A stretch of 64,000 nt of DNA from RYN-133 sp963785425 (lineage in GTDB: Bacteria > Actinomycetota > Actinomycetes > Mycobacteriales > Jatrophihabitantaceae): positions 620,001 to 684,000 of the forward strand of contig CAWAVG010000001.1 of NCBI GenBank assembly GCA_963785425.1, read 5' to 3'. Positions 53,735-62,460 of this stretch are shown here, in pieces; the first letter of the stretch is position 1; each line of letters opens with the position of its first letter. The notes under the pieces were generated by a model, which was not told the DNA's origin, made no database searches, and was given only the letters and a program-made list of their open reading frames with translations. The translations under genes and the position numbers were made by a program.

Positions 53735-55699
53735 ATGCCCAAGCCGGGGTTCCACTACGGCGCCTGGCACGGCGGTCCCGACCCGCTCGCGCCGCCCTAC
53801 GACGTCCGTGAAGCGCTCGACGAGATCGGCGACGACGTGCTCGCCGGCGCGTCGCCGCGGAGCGCGCTGAACAGGTTGCTGCGCCGCGGCACCGACGGTC
53901 GCAACGGACTGGACGCGCTGCGCCGGCGCGCCCGCGAACGGGCCCGCGAACTGCGCCACAGCGGGCGCCTGGACGGCACGCTCGAGAAGGTCAAGGAACT
54001 GCTCGACCAGGCGGTCGAGGCCGAGCGCCGCGAACTGTTCCCCAATCCGTCCGACAGCGCACGCATGGCCGAGGCCGAGCTCGACAGCCTGCCGAACGAC
54101 ACCGCGCGCGCCGTCCGTCAGCTCAGCGACTATCAGTGGCAATCCGAGCAGGCTCAGCTTGCCTACCAGCAGATCCAGGACATGCTGCGCAACGAGGTGC
54201 TCGACTCGCAGTTCGCCGGCCTGCGCGAGGCGATGCAGAGCGCGACGCCGCAGGATCTCGAACGCGTGCGGGAAATGATGAGCGCGCTCAACGACATGCT
54301 CGACGCCGACGCCCGCGGTGAGCACACCCAGGAGCAGTTCGACGAGTTCATGCAGCAGTACGGCGACTTCTTCCCGGAGGCGCCGCAGAACCTCGAAGAG
54401 CTCATCGACTCCCTCGCCCGCCGCGCGGCCGCCGCGCAGCGGCTGCTCGACAGCCTCACCCCCGACCAGCGCAACGAGCTCGAATCGCTGATGAGTCAGG
54501 CGATGCAGCAGTCGGGACTCGCCGACGAGATGGCGCGGTTGCAGCAGGGTCTGCGCTCGGCCCGTCCCGACCTGCGCTGGGGCGGTCGCCAGCGCATGGA
54601 CGGCGACAACCCGATGGACTTCTCCGACGCCACCGGCGCACTGGCCGAGCTCGCCGACCTCGACCAGCTCGACGACCTGCTCGGTCAGGACTATCCCGGC
54701 GCGAGCCTCGACGACATCGACGAGGAACTGATCGAACGAGCGCTCGGACGGGCCGCGGTCGACGACGTGTCCCAGCTGCGCCGCATCGAACGCGAACTGC
54801 GCGACCAGGGTTATCTGCAGCGTGGCAGCGAGGGACTGCGGCTCACACCGCGAGCGCTGCGGCGCCTCGGATCCACCGCGTTGAGAAGGGTCTTCGACGT
54901 TCTCGAGTCGCGCGGCCGCGGCGGACACGACGTGCGCGACGCCGGCGCGGCCGGCGAGGTCACCGGGGCAAGCCGCGAATGGCGGTTCGGCGACGAGCAG
55001 CCGCTCGACGTCGTCCGCACCGTCCGCAACGCCGTGCAACGCACGACCGCCGCCGGCATCGAGCTCGGCCTGGCCTCGGAGGACTTCGAAATCGTCGAGA
55101 CCGAGCGGCGCTCGTCGGCCGCGGTCGCGCTGCTCGTCGACATGTCCTACTCGATGGAGCTGCGCGGCACCTGGGGCGAAGCGAAGACGACCGCGCTCGC
55201 GCTGCATGCGCTGATCAGCAGCAAGTTCCCGCAGGACGCGATCGAGATCATCGGCTTCAGCGACTACGCGCGCGTCATGAGCACGAACGCGCTGGTCGAA
55301 CACGACTGGGACCGCGTGCAGGGCACGAACCTGCAGCACGGCCTGATGCTCGCGCGGCGCCACCTCGACAAGCACCGCAACTCGGAGCCCGTCATCCTCG
55401 TGATCACCGACGGTGAGCCGACCGCCCATCTCGCGCGCGACGGCTTCGCCGACTTCGCGTGGCCGCCCACCCGCGAGACCATCGCCGCGACGCTCGCCGA
55501 GGTCGAACGCTGCACCCGGCGCGGAGCGACCATCAACGTCTTCATGCTCGACGACGACCCGCGACTGGTCGAGTTCATGCGCGAGGTCGGCCGCCGCAAC
55601 GGCGGGCGCCTGTTCCTGCCGAAGCAGGGCGCGCTCGGCGAATACGTGGTCGCCGACTACCTGCGTTCGCGCAACGGCCGTCGGCGTGCCGCCGGCTGA
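53735..55699 (+). CDS. VWA-domain protein, partner of MoxR-type ATPase
   Basis: A 654-residue protein with a long, charged, largely helical N-terminal region (many Gln/Glu/Arg, possible coiled coil between residues 70 and 250) and a C-terminal von Willebrand factor A domain. The MIDAS motif DMSYSMELRG (DxSxS) and VILVITDGEPTAHLARDGF are intact. Such proteins act with the MoxR/ChlI-type ATPase in chaperone or metal-insertion complexes. Here the ATPase is at 43229-44653. Its 3' end overlaps the SET-like gene by 14 bases. Confidence 0.92.
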   Translation: MPKPGFHYGAWHGGPDPLAPPYDVREALDEIGDDVLAGASPRSALNRLLRRGTDGRNGLDALRRRARERARELRHSGRLDGTLEKVKELLDQAVEAERRELFPNPSDSARMAEAELDSLPNDTARAVRQLSDYQWQSEQAQLAYQQIQDMLRNEVLDSQFAGLREAMQSATPQDLERVREMMSALNDMLDADARGEHTQEQFDEFMQQYGDFFPEAPQNLEELIDSLARRAAAAQRLLDSLTPDQRNELESLMSQAMQQSGLADEMARLQQGLRSARPDLRWGGRQRMDGDNPMDFSDATGALAELADLDQLDDLLGQDYPGASLDDIDEELIERALGRAAVDDVSQLRRIERELRDQGYLQRGSEGLRLTPRALRRLGSTALRRVFDVLESRGRGGHDVRDAGAAGEVTGASREWRFGDEQPLDVVRTVRNAVQRTTAAGIELGLASEDFEIVETERRSSAAVALLVDMSYSMELRGTWGEAKTTALALHALISSKFPQDAIEIIGFSDYARVMSTNALVEHDWDRVQGTNLQHGLMLARRHLDKHRNSEPVILVITDGEPTAHLARDGFADFAWPPTRETIAATLAEVERCTRRGATINVFMLDDDPRLVEFMREVGRRNGGRLFLPKQGALGEYVVADYLRSRNGRRRAAG

Positions 55700-56049
55700 G
55701 AGCGCCCCGGTCGAACTGCGCCCTTCGCCGATCGCCGGACAGGGCGTGTTCGCGGCCGCCGAGCTCGACGCAGGTGTCGTCGTCGCCGGCCCGCTGAACC
55801 ACAGTTGCGACCCGAACGTCTGGTTCGCAGGCGCCGAACTCGTCACCCGTCGCGCTGTCGCTGCCGGCGAGGAACTCACCTACGACTACGCGACGGGACG
55901 ACCGAGCCTGACGCTCTACTGCCACTGCGAGACCTACCGGTGCCGCCAGGTGGTCGAAGGATCCGACTGGCAGATCCCGCAGCTGCAGCAGCGCTACGCG
56001 GGGCACTTCGCCCCGCAGGTGCAGAAGCCTCGTCGACGCCGCCCAATAG
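55686..56049 (+). pseudogene. SET-domain-like protein, one frameshift near the 3' end
   Basis: A short SET-like protein (about 121 residues). It has SPIAGQGVFAAAELDAGVVV, the substrate/SAM motif NHSCDPNVWF and EELTYDYAT, then the post-SET-like Cys cluster YCHCETYRCRQVV. Such small bacterial SET proteins are possible lysine methyltransferases. GTG 55686 overlaps the VWA stop. The frame fails to stop before pheA, but one base shift at about 56029 gives VQK-LVDAAQ and stop at 56049. That is almost certainly the true end. Confidence 0.68.
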
Positions 56050-56059
56050 GGTGGGCGCC

Positions 56060-56986
56060 ATGCGAGCGCGCTACGCCTACCTCGGACCCGCGGGGACGTT
56101 CACCGAGGCGGCTTTGCGCGTCGTCGCCTCCCCCGACGACGTCGACTACCTGCCGCAGCAGCACGTCGTCGCGGCACTCGAAGCGGTGCGCACGGGAACG
56201 GCCGACTTCGCAGTGGTCGCGATCGAGAACTCGGTCGAGGGCGCGGTCACGGTCGTGCTCGACACGCTGTCGACGGGCGACCTCGTCATCGTGCGCGAGG
56301 TGCTCGTGCCGATCTCGTTCAGCCTCGCCGCACGCGCCGGGGTCGCTCTGTCGGACGTGCGACGGGTGGCGGCGCATCCGCACGCGTGGGCCCAGTGCCG
56401 GCGCTGGCTCATGGCGAACCTGCCCGACGTCGAGCAGGTCTCGCAGACGTCGAACACCGTTGCAGCACAACAGCTTGCCGATACTGACCGCACCGTCGAC
56501 TTCGACGCCGCGCTCGTGCCGCCGGCCGCGCTGGCGCACTACCCGCTGAACGTGCTCGCCGAGCAGGTCGCCGACAACGCCGCCGCGGTGACTCGCTTCG
56601 TCGTCGTGGGTCGGCCGGGGACGATCCCGCCGCCGACGGGCGCGGACAAGACGACGCTCGTCGTGCACCTGCCCGACAACGAGGCAGGCGCGTTGCTCAC
56701 GATGCTCGAGCAGTTCGCGACCCGTGGCGTGAACCTGTCCCGCATCGAGTCACGCCCGATCGGCGACGCTCTGGGGCGATACCTGTTCTCGATCGACGCC
56801 GAGGGCCACATCGCCGAGGCGCGCATGGCGGAAGCGTTGATGGGGCTGCACCGGGTCTGTCCGGTGGTGCGGTTCCTCGGGTCGTACCCGCGCGCCGACG
56901 AGGTCGCGAACGCGGTGCGGCCGGGCACGACGAGCGCCGATTTCGCGGCGGCGCGGCAGTGGGTCGCCGAGCTGCGCGGCAACTAG
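56060..56986 (+). CDS. pheA: Prephenate dehydratase
   Basis: A 308-residue prephenate dehydratase for phenylalanine synthesis: YLGPAGTFTEAAL at the N-terminus, the catalytic TRF motif (AVTRFVVVG) and a C-terminal ACT domain with the Phe-binding LSRIESRPIG. Length matches the monofunctional actinobacterial type. ATG 56060, ten bases after the SET-like gene. Confidence 0.96.
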   Translation: MRARYAYLGPAGTFTEAALRVVASPDDVDYLPQQHVVAALEAVRTGTADFAVVAIENSVEGAVTVVLDTLSTGDLVIVREVLVPISFSLAARAGVALSDVRRVAAHPHAWAQCRRWLMANLPDVEQVSQTSNTVAAQQLADTDRTVDFDAALVPPAALAHYPLNVLAEQVADNAAAVTRFVVVGRPGTIPPPTGADKTTLVVHLPDNEAGALLTMLEQFATRGVNLSRIESRPIGDALGRYLFSIDAEGHIAEARMAEALMGLHRVCPVVRFLGSYPRADEVANAVRPGTTSADFAAARQWVAELRGN

Positions 56987-57750
56987 CGCAGCAGGTTGCT
57001 CAACGGTTTGGGAGCGACCGCGAAGTAGCGCGTCGCCGTGCCGTTGGTCGCGACCGTCTCGGGGCAGGCGACGGTGACCAGTACCGGCTTGGCGCGCCTA
57101 CCCCGGCCGTCGAGAGCCAGCAGTTCGACCGTCCCCACCAGCTCATCCTTCGTACAGGTGCGCACCGAGTGGGCAGGCGTGATCGTCGCGGCGTTGACGG
57201 TGCTCGCGAGTGAGGTCGCTGCCGCGCTCCGGAGCACCACGGTGCGGCTCCGCGTCCCGCTGGGATAGGCGCACACCCGGATGGCCGCGGCGTCACTCGG
57301 GAGCAACGGGCCGGACGCGTCGTCCCGCGTCACGCCCTCAGGGAGCGCGATCCGATCCGGCACCCGCGGGCACCCGGCCGCGGAATCGGCGTAGTTCCCC
57401 GGCGCGGGCGCGAGACTGCCGTCCGCACGCCGCGAAGCAGCGGCCGAACTGCCGGCGGCGGCGGGCGGAGCGCCGCGTCCCCCGGCGCCGCCGGCCGAGC
57501 CTGTGTTCCGCCCTGCCTGCAGCCCGCTGCTGCTGCCCCCCTCTTCACTGTTTCCGGAGCCGACGAGCAGCGTGAAACCCGCCCCCACCACGCCGACCAC
57601 CAGGGTCGCGCCGACGAGTTGCGTCCGCCGGCGCCGCCGCTCGCGCTGCACCCGGCGGGCGTGGGAGATCACCAGCCCGGCGTCGACGCCGTCGCCCTTT
57701 CCCTCATCCTCGTGCAGCGCAGCACGCAGCTGCGACTCGCTCGGGCTCAT
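56983..57750 (-). CDS. Single-pass membrane protein co-encoded with a SigE-family sigma factor
   Basis: A 255-residue protein: ~45-residue cytoplasmic start (SPSESQLRAALHEDEGKGDG), one membrane helix (LVGATLVVGVVGAGFTLLVG), a Gly/Ser/Ala linker and an extracytoplasmic domain with Cys in SAAGCPRVPDR, AIRVCAYPSG, VRTCTKDELVG and VTVACPE. The start overlaps the sigma gene stop (ATGA). This position is typical of an anti-sigma factor or a sigma-dependent partner. No zinc-type anti-sigma HxxxCxxC motif is seen, so the anti-sigma role is only inferred. Confidence 0.78.
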   Translation of the reverse strand: MSPSESQLRAALHEDEGKGDGVDAGLVISHARRVQRERRRRRTQLVGATLVVGVVGAGFTLLVGSGNSEEGGSSSGLQAGRNTGSAGGAGGRGAPPAAAGSSAAASRRADGSLAPAPGNYADSAAGCPRVPDRIALPEGVTRDDASGPLLPSDAAAIRVCAYPSGTRSRTVVLRSAAATSLASTVNAATITPAHSVRTCTKDELVGTVELLALDGRGRRAKPVLVTVACPETVATNGTATRYFAVAPKPLSNLLR

Positions 57751-58229
57751 CCGCCCACCCCGATCTCGACACGCAGTCGCGACAGCGCTCGCGAGCAGGT
57801 GCTCTTGACCGTTCCCACGGGAACGCCGAGCGTCTTGGCGGTCTCCTGTTCTGACTGATCGCAGTAGTACCGCAACACGATCACGGCGCGCTCGCGCGCA
57901 TTGAGGCCTGCGAGCAACCGGCGCAGTTCGTCACGCTCGTCGGCCGCGCCGATGCTCGAGCTCTCTGCGGCGCTGGACTCCGGCAGTACCTCGGTCGGCT
58001 TCTCGCCCCACCAGCGTCGACGGGTCGAGTCGATGTGCGCGGTCACCATCGCCTTGCGTGCGTACGCGAGCGGCGCCTCGATGCGGTCCCACTTCAAGAA
58101 GACGCGCGTCAGAGCTGTCTGCACCAGATCCTCTCCTCGGTGGTGGTCGCCCGTCAGCAGGCGCGCGGCATGGAGCAGCGCCGCGCCGTTCGCCTCGACG
58201 AACACGCGGAACGCCGCTTCATCAGCCAC
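57747..58229 (-). CDS. SigE-family ECF RNA polymerase sigma factor
   Basis: A 160-residue ECF sigma factor of the actinobacterial SigE-family type: region 2 FRVFVEANGAALLHAARLLTGDHHRGEDLV split by a turn, and region 4 LRRLLAGLNARERAVIVLRY with the HTH EQETAKTLGVPVGTVKS. It would direct RNA polymerase to a small stress or envelope regulon. GTG 58229. First gene of a two-gene operon with its membrane partner. Confidence 0.95.
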   Translation of the reverse strand: MADEAAFRVFVEANGAALLHAARLLTGDHHRGEDLVQTALTRVFLKWDRIEAPLAYARKAMVTAHIDSTRRRWWGEKPTEVLPESSAAESSSIGAADERDELRRLLAGLNARERAVIVLRYYCDQSEQETAKTLGVPVGTVKSTCSRALSRLRVEIGVGG

Positions 58230-58286
58230 GAACCGACCTCCACCTACCTGGACGAGGCGCGGGCCGCGATCGGTTCCCCGCCGGCC

Positions 58287-58739
58287 TCAGTGGCCCGGCT
58301 GGTACACCATCAAGAACACGATCCCGGCGAAGATGAGGCCGACAACGCCGCCTGCGGCGGCGACGCGACCCGTCAGCGTCACGACCGAGCCCTGCTGCTG
58401 GATCAGCGCAGTCGCCTTGTTCAGCGTGGGGACGACGACCGCGAGGACGATCGCGATCGCGACCACCCACAACACGACGGAGAGCCAGATCCAGGTCTGG
58501 CTGAACTCGCCGATCTTCTTCCCCTTCTCATCCGGGTCGTCCATGGACATGAGGGCCATGCCGGCGATGACCACCAGCACGGACGCATAGCTGTAGATCT
58601 TCAGCATCCGGGCCGAGGACGCGGTCGCGGCGCCGTCGCCGGTGCGCACACCCCGACCGGCGGTGGTCGCGGCGGCGACCAGCGGACCGATGGCGAAGAT
58701 GGCGAACAGCAGATGCAGGGCGAAGACCAGTTTGACCAC
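58287..58739 (-). CDS. Four-helix membrane protein (DUF2269-like)
   Basis: A 150-residue protein with four predicted membrane helices (VFALHLLFAIFAIGPLVAA; IYSYASVLVVIAGMALM; WIWLSVVLWVVAIAIVLAVV; AAAGGVVGLIFAGIVFLMVY). The pattern of an early His in a first helix and paired helices resembles DUF2269 integral membrane proteins. Function unknown. It is 57 bases upstream of the sigma gene on the same strand. Confidence 0.75.
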   Translation of the reverse strand: MVKLVFALHLLFAIFAIGPLVAAATTAGRGVRTGDGAATASSARMLKIYSYASVLVVIAGMALMSMDDPDEKGKKIGEFSQTWIWLSVVLWVVAIAIVLAVVVPTLNKATALIQQQGSVVTLTGRVAAAGGVVGLIFAGIVFLMVYQPGH

Positions 58740-58784
58740 GCTGCCGAGGCTAGCGCCCTGACGATGCCCGACCGCGGAACCTGA

Positions 58785-61232
58785 CTACAACCCGCGCAAC
58801 CGACGCGGACCGGTGTCGGCGCGCGCACCGGCGGCGGCAACCCGCGCGGTCACCGAGGCGACGTGCACGCCGATCGGCGTCGCCAGGGCACGAATCGTGC
58901 AGGCGGTGAGTTCCGGCAGCGCGTCGGCGAGAGCCGACAGGCGCAGAGCGAGATGGCTCAGCGCGAGCAGATCCATCGCCGGCGAGCCGTCGTAGCCGGT
59001 GAGCAACGGAGCCGCGCGCGGGGCCAGCACGAGTTCCTCGGCGTCGGTGCCGCTCAACGGCACAGGCGCGTAGGCGCGATCGCCGAGCAATTCGGTCGCC
59101 ACGCCGGCCAGACCGAAGGACACCAGCGCGCCGAACGACGGATCGTCACGCACGCCCAGCACGACCTCGACCGAGTCGGGTGCGATCTCGTGCGAGACCA
59201 CGACACCGGCAGTCCCGAGCAGGCGGCCCGCCTCGTCAGCGGTGAGTTCGCGGCTGCCGCTCGTGGCGAGCAATTCGGCGACGACCTCGCGCGCCGCGTC
59301 GGGATCGACGTCCGCAAGCTCCGGCACGGTGCCTTCCGGCCGCTGCCGCCACGCCGAGTACCGCCAGGCGCGTGCCAGCGCACGCACCGCCCGTTCCGGC
59401 GATGCGTACGAAGGCACCGATCCCGGCCCGGGTGAACTGGGTCCTCCGACGGCGAGAACCTCGGGCACGCCTTCGAAGCCGAGGAACGTCGACACGATCG
59501 GCTTGCGTGCCGCGCACGAGATCTCACGCACCGCCGAGGCCACCTGGTCGCCGCTCTCGGGCTGCAGCGGCGGCACGAACACGGTGACGATCGCGTCGAC
59601 GCCCTCGTCGTCCAACGCGCTGCTCAACGCACGCTGGTACTCGTCACGTGTCGCTGTCACGCCGACGTCGTCCATGCGTTCGAGCGACAATCCCTCGGCG
59701 GCACAAGCGTTTCTGACGAGCACCGCGAGCGCCGTGGAGTTGCCGACGACGGCCACGCGCGGGCCGGCCGGCAGCGGTTGCGAGGTCAGCAGTAGCGCAG
59801 TGTCGAACAGGTCGCCGACGGTGTCGACACGGATGACACCGGATCGCTCGAACAGCGCCCGCGCCGTCTCGTCCGGCAGCGCTGTCGAGGTCGACTCAAG
59901 TCCCGCGACCACAGTGCCCGCCGCACTGTTGACGGCGACGATCGGTTTCGTGCGTCCGAGCCGCCGGGCGAGCCGGGCGAACTTGCGGGGATTGCCGAAC
60001 GACTCGAGGTACATGAGCACGACGTCGGTGCGTTCGTCGGTCTCCCAGAACTGCAGCAGGTCGTTGCCGGAGACGTCGGCGCGATTGCCCGCCGACACGA
60101 ACGTCGACACGCCGATCCCCCGCCGGGCCGCCTCGCCCAGCACGGCGACGCCGAGCGCGCCGGATTGCGCGAAGAAGCCGGCACGTCCGGCGAGCGGCGG
60201 GAACGGCGCCAGCGAGGCGTTGAGCGACACGGTGACGTCGGTGTTGATGATGCCCAGGCAGTTCGGCCCGACGACGCGCATGCCGTTCGCGCGCGCCTCG
60301 GCCACCAGCCCACGCTGCAGCGCGCGGCCGCCGACGCGTTCGTCGTCGTCGCCGCGCTCACCGAATCCGCCGCTGAGCACGACGAGCCCACGGACGCCGC
60401 GCGTCGAGCATGCGTGCACGACCTCGACGACCGCGGGCGCAGGCACCGCGACGACGACGAGGTCGAGCTGGTCGGGCACGTCGAGCACCGACCGGTAGGC
60501 GGGGACGCCGCCGACGTGTCGGGCCTCGGGGTTGATCGGGTAGAGCGTGCCGTCGAATCCGCCGCGCAGCAGGTTCGCGAACACCGCGTGGCCGATCTTG
60601 CCCGCATCGTTGCTTGCGCCGACGACGGCCACCGATCGCGGGTACAGCAGCCGCTGGATCGAGCGCGCCTCGGCACGCTGTTCGCGTTCGCGCATCACGG
60701 CCTCGGTCACCGACGTCTCGTCGATCGAGAACTCGAGAGTCACCTCGCCGTGTTCGAGATGGCGCTTGGTCTCGTATCCCGCTTCGCGGAAGACCCGGAC
60801 CATCGCCGAGTTCTCGGCGAGCACGACCGCGTTGAACCGCTTGATGCCACGTTCTCGTCCCGCGGCAGCGAGATGCTCGAGCAGCACCGACCCGATGCCG
60901 CGTCCCTGGTGTTCGTCGGCGACGACGAACGCGACCTCGGCCTCGTCGGTGCCCGGGGCGCGCTCGTACCGTCCTACCGCAATGATCTTCTCGCCGAGCA
61001 GGGCCACGAAGGCGACCCGGTCGTGATGATCGACCTGGGTGAACCGCACGAGATCACGTTCGGGGATCCGCGGATACGCCGAGAAGTAGCGCAGGTACCG
61101 CGTCCGTGCCGACAGCGCACCGTGGAACGCGACGAGCGCGTCGCCGTCGCTGGGACGGATCGGGCGCAGGTGGACCGTGCCGCCGTCGGCGACGACGACA
61201 TCGGCCTCCCAGTGCGCGGGCGGATCAGTCAC
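58785..61232 (-). CDS. GNAT-acyl-CoA synthetase fusion, protein lysine acetyltransferase (Pat type)
   Basis: An 815-residue fusion. N-terminal GNAT (residues ~20-170) with VVADEHQGRGIGSVLLEHLA for acetyl-CoA; then a CoA-binding domain (VAVVGASNDAGKIGHAVFAN) and a ligase domain (GRAGFFAQSGALGVAVLGEA, ESFGNPRKFARLARRLGRTK). The ATP-grasp part is short. It jumps from AGVVVSHEIAPDSVEVVLGV to DDPSFGALVSFGLAGVATEL, lacking the usual ~70-80 residues with the ATP-binding VALK and DLGGVRL motifs. Protein acetyltransferases of this family inactivate acyl-CoA synthetases. Start GTG 61232 overlaps acuC. Confidence 0.9.
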   Translation of the reverse strand: MTDPPAHWEADVVVADGGTVHLRPIRPSDGDALVAFHGALSARTRYLRYFSAYPRIPERDLVRFTQVDHHDRVAFVALLGEKIIAVGRYERAPGTDEAEVAFVVADEHQGRGIGSVLLEHLAAAGRERGIKRFNAVVLAENSAMVRVFREAGYETKRHLEHGEVTLEFSIDETSVTEAVMREREQRAEARSIQRLLYPRSVAVVGASNDAGKIGHAVFANLLRGGFDGTLYPINPEARHVGGVPAYRSVLDVPDQLDLVVVAVPAPAVVEVVHACSTRGVRGLVVLSGGFGERGDDDERVGGRALQRGLVAEARANGMRVVGPNCLGIINTDVTVSLNASLAPFPPLAGRAGFFAQSGALGVAVLGEAARRGIGVSTFVSAGNRADVSGNDLLQFWETDERTDVVLMYLESFGNPRKFARLARRLGRTKPIVAVNSAAGTVVAGLESTSTALPDETARALFERSGVIRVDTVGDLFDTALLLTSQPLPAGPRVAVVGNSTALAVLVRNACAAEGLSLERMDDVGVTATRDEYQRALSSALDDEGVDAIVTVFVPPLQPESGDQVASAVREISCAARKPIVSTFLGFEGVPEVLAVGGPSSPGPGSVPSYASPERAVRALARAWRYSAWRQRPEGTVPELADVDPDAAREVVAELLATSGSRELTADEAGRLLGTAGVVVSHEIAPDSVEVVLGVRDDPSFGALVSFGLAGVATELLGDRAYAPVPLSGTDAEELVLAPRAAPLLTGYDGSPAMDLLALSHLALRLSALADALPELTACTIRALATPIGVHVASVTARVAAAGARADTGPRRLRGL

Positions 61233-62397
61233 GGGGGTCGTCCGGGTCGAGGCCGAGCAGCGGGAACGCGCTGCGCCGGGTGGCGCCGATGGCGCGATCG
61301 AGCCACGTCTCGCCGCCGGGCTGCCACGGGGTCGGCTGCGGTTCGCGGCCCTCGCCCATGAGCTGCGGCAACTCGCCGCGCGCGCCGCGGCGGCGCAGCT
61401 CGTCGGCCCACTCGTCCGGGATCACCGTCGCGGGGTCGACGGGCGTACCCGACGCCTCGGCGAGCAGATGCGTCCAGGTGCGCGGCACGCACCGCACCAA
61501 TCCGTAACCGCCACCGCCGTAGGCGACCCACTTCCCGGCGGTGACCTCGTGCGCGAGGCGGTGCAGGTCGCCGATGGCCCGGCGCTGACCGTCGACCGAC
61601 AACTCGAGGTTGGCGAGCGGGTCCTCGTGGTGCGTGTCGCACCCGCACTGCGTGACCAGCACGTCCGGCCGGAACGCGCGTACCGCCCCGGGAACGACCG
61701 CCCGGAACGCCCGCAGCCAGCCGTCGTCGTCGGTGCCGGGAGGCAGCGCGACGTTGACGGCCGTGCCTTCGGCGGCACCGGCACCCACCTCGGTCGGCAG
61801 GCCGGTTCCGGGAAACAGCGTGCGCGGATCCTGGTGCAGGCTGATGGTCAGCACGCGCGGGTCGTCGTAGAACGCCGCCTGCACCCCGTCGCCGTGATGC
61901 ACGTCGATGTCGACGTACGCGATCCTCGTCGCGCCGCGCGCGAGCATCTCCCGGATACCCAGCACGACGTCGTTGAAGACGCAGAATCCGCTGGCGTAGC
62001 CGCGCATCGCGTGGTGCAAACCGCCGGCGATGTTGACCGAGTGCTGCACCACTCCGTCCCACACCTGCAGCGCCGCCTGCGCCGAGCCGCCTGCGATCAG
62101 CGCCGACGCGTCGTACATCCCCTCGAACACCGGGTCGTCGTCGGTACCGAGCCCGAACCCGGTGAACGTCGGGTCGGAGCTCGCGGCGCGCACCGCTGCG
62201 AGGTAGTCGCCGTCGTGGACGGTGAGCAGCCGCTCCTCGTCGGCCGGTTCCGGCTTGATGATGTCGAGGCGATCGAGCACACCGAGCGAGCGCGCGAGGC
62301 GAATCGTGAGGTCGAGCCGTACCGGATTCAGCGGATGGTCGCCGAAATCGTAGGCCAGATAACCCTCGTCCCAGATCGCGCTCGCGGTGCACGCCAT
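61225..62397 (-). CDS. acuC: AcuC-type (class I HDAC family) deacetylase
   Basis: A 390-residue histone-deacetylase-fold enzyme with the active-site pair in GGLHHAMRG, the zinc/charge-relay DIDVHHGDGVQ, metal site CGCDTHHEDPLAN and the catalytic loop YGGGGYGLVR. AcuC in Bacillus removes acetyl groups from acetyl-CoA synthetase, reversing AcuA. Here it overlaps the Pat-type acetyltransferase by 8 bases, a co-translated writer/eraser pair. Acetoin catabolism genes are absent. Confidence 0.95.
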   Translation of the reverse strand: MACTASAIWDEGYLAYDFGDHPLNPVRLDLTIRLARSLGVLDRLDIIKPEPADEERLLTVHDGDYLAAVRAASSDPTFTGFGLGTDDDPVFEGMYDASALIAGGSAQAALQVWDGVVQHSVNIAGGLHHAMRGYASGFCVFNDVVLGIREMLARGATRIAYVDIDVHHGDGVQAAFYDDPRVLTISLHQDPRTLFPGTGLPTEVGAGAAEGTAVNVALPPGTDDDGWLRAFRAVVPGAVRAFRPDVLVTQCGCDTHHEDPLANLELSVDGQRRAIGDLHRLAHEVTAGKWVAYGGGGYGLVRCVPRTWTHLLAEASGTPVDPATVIPDEWADELRRRGARGELPQLMGEGREPQPTPWQPGGETWLDRAIGATRRSAFPLLGLDPDDPRD

Positions 62398-62460
62398 GGA
62401 TCCGACGCTAGTCCCAGGCAGGACGCGTCATCGCCCCGTCATCGCCCGCGTCGACGCGTG

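Noticed and set aside
55805..56059. N-terminal extension of prephenate dehydratase
   Set aside because: The open frame upstream of ATG 56060 overlaps the SET-like gene and has no family similarity; the protein is complete from the ATG.
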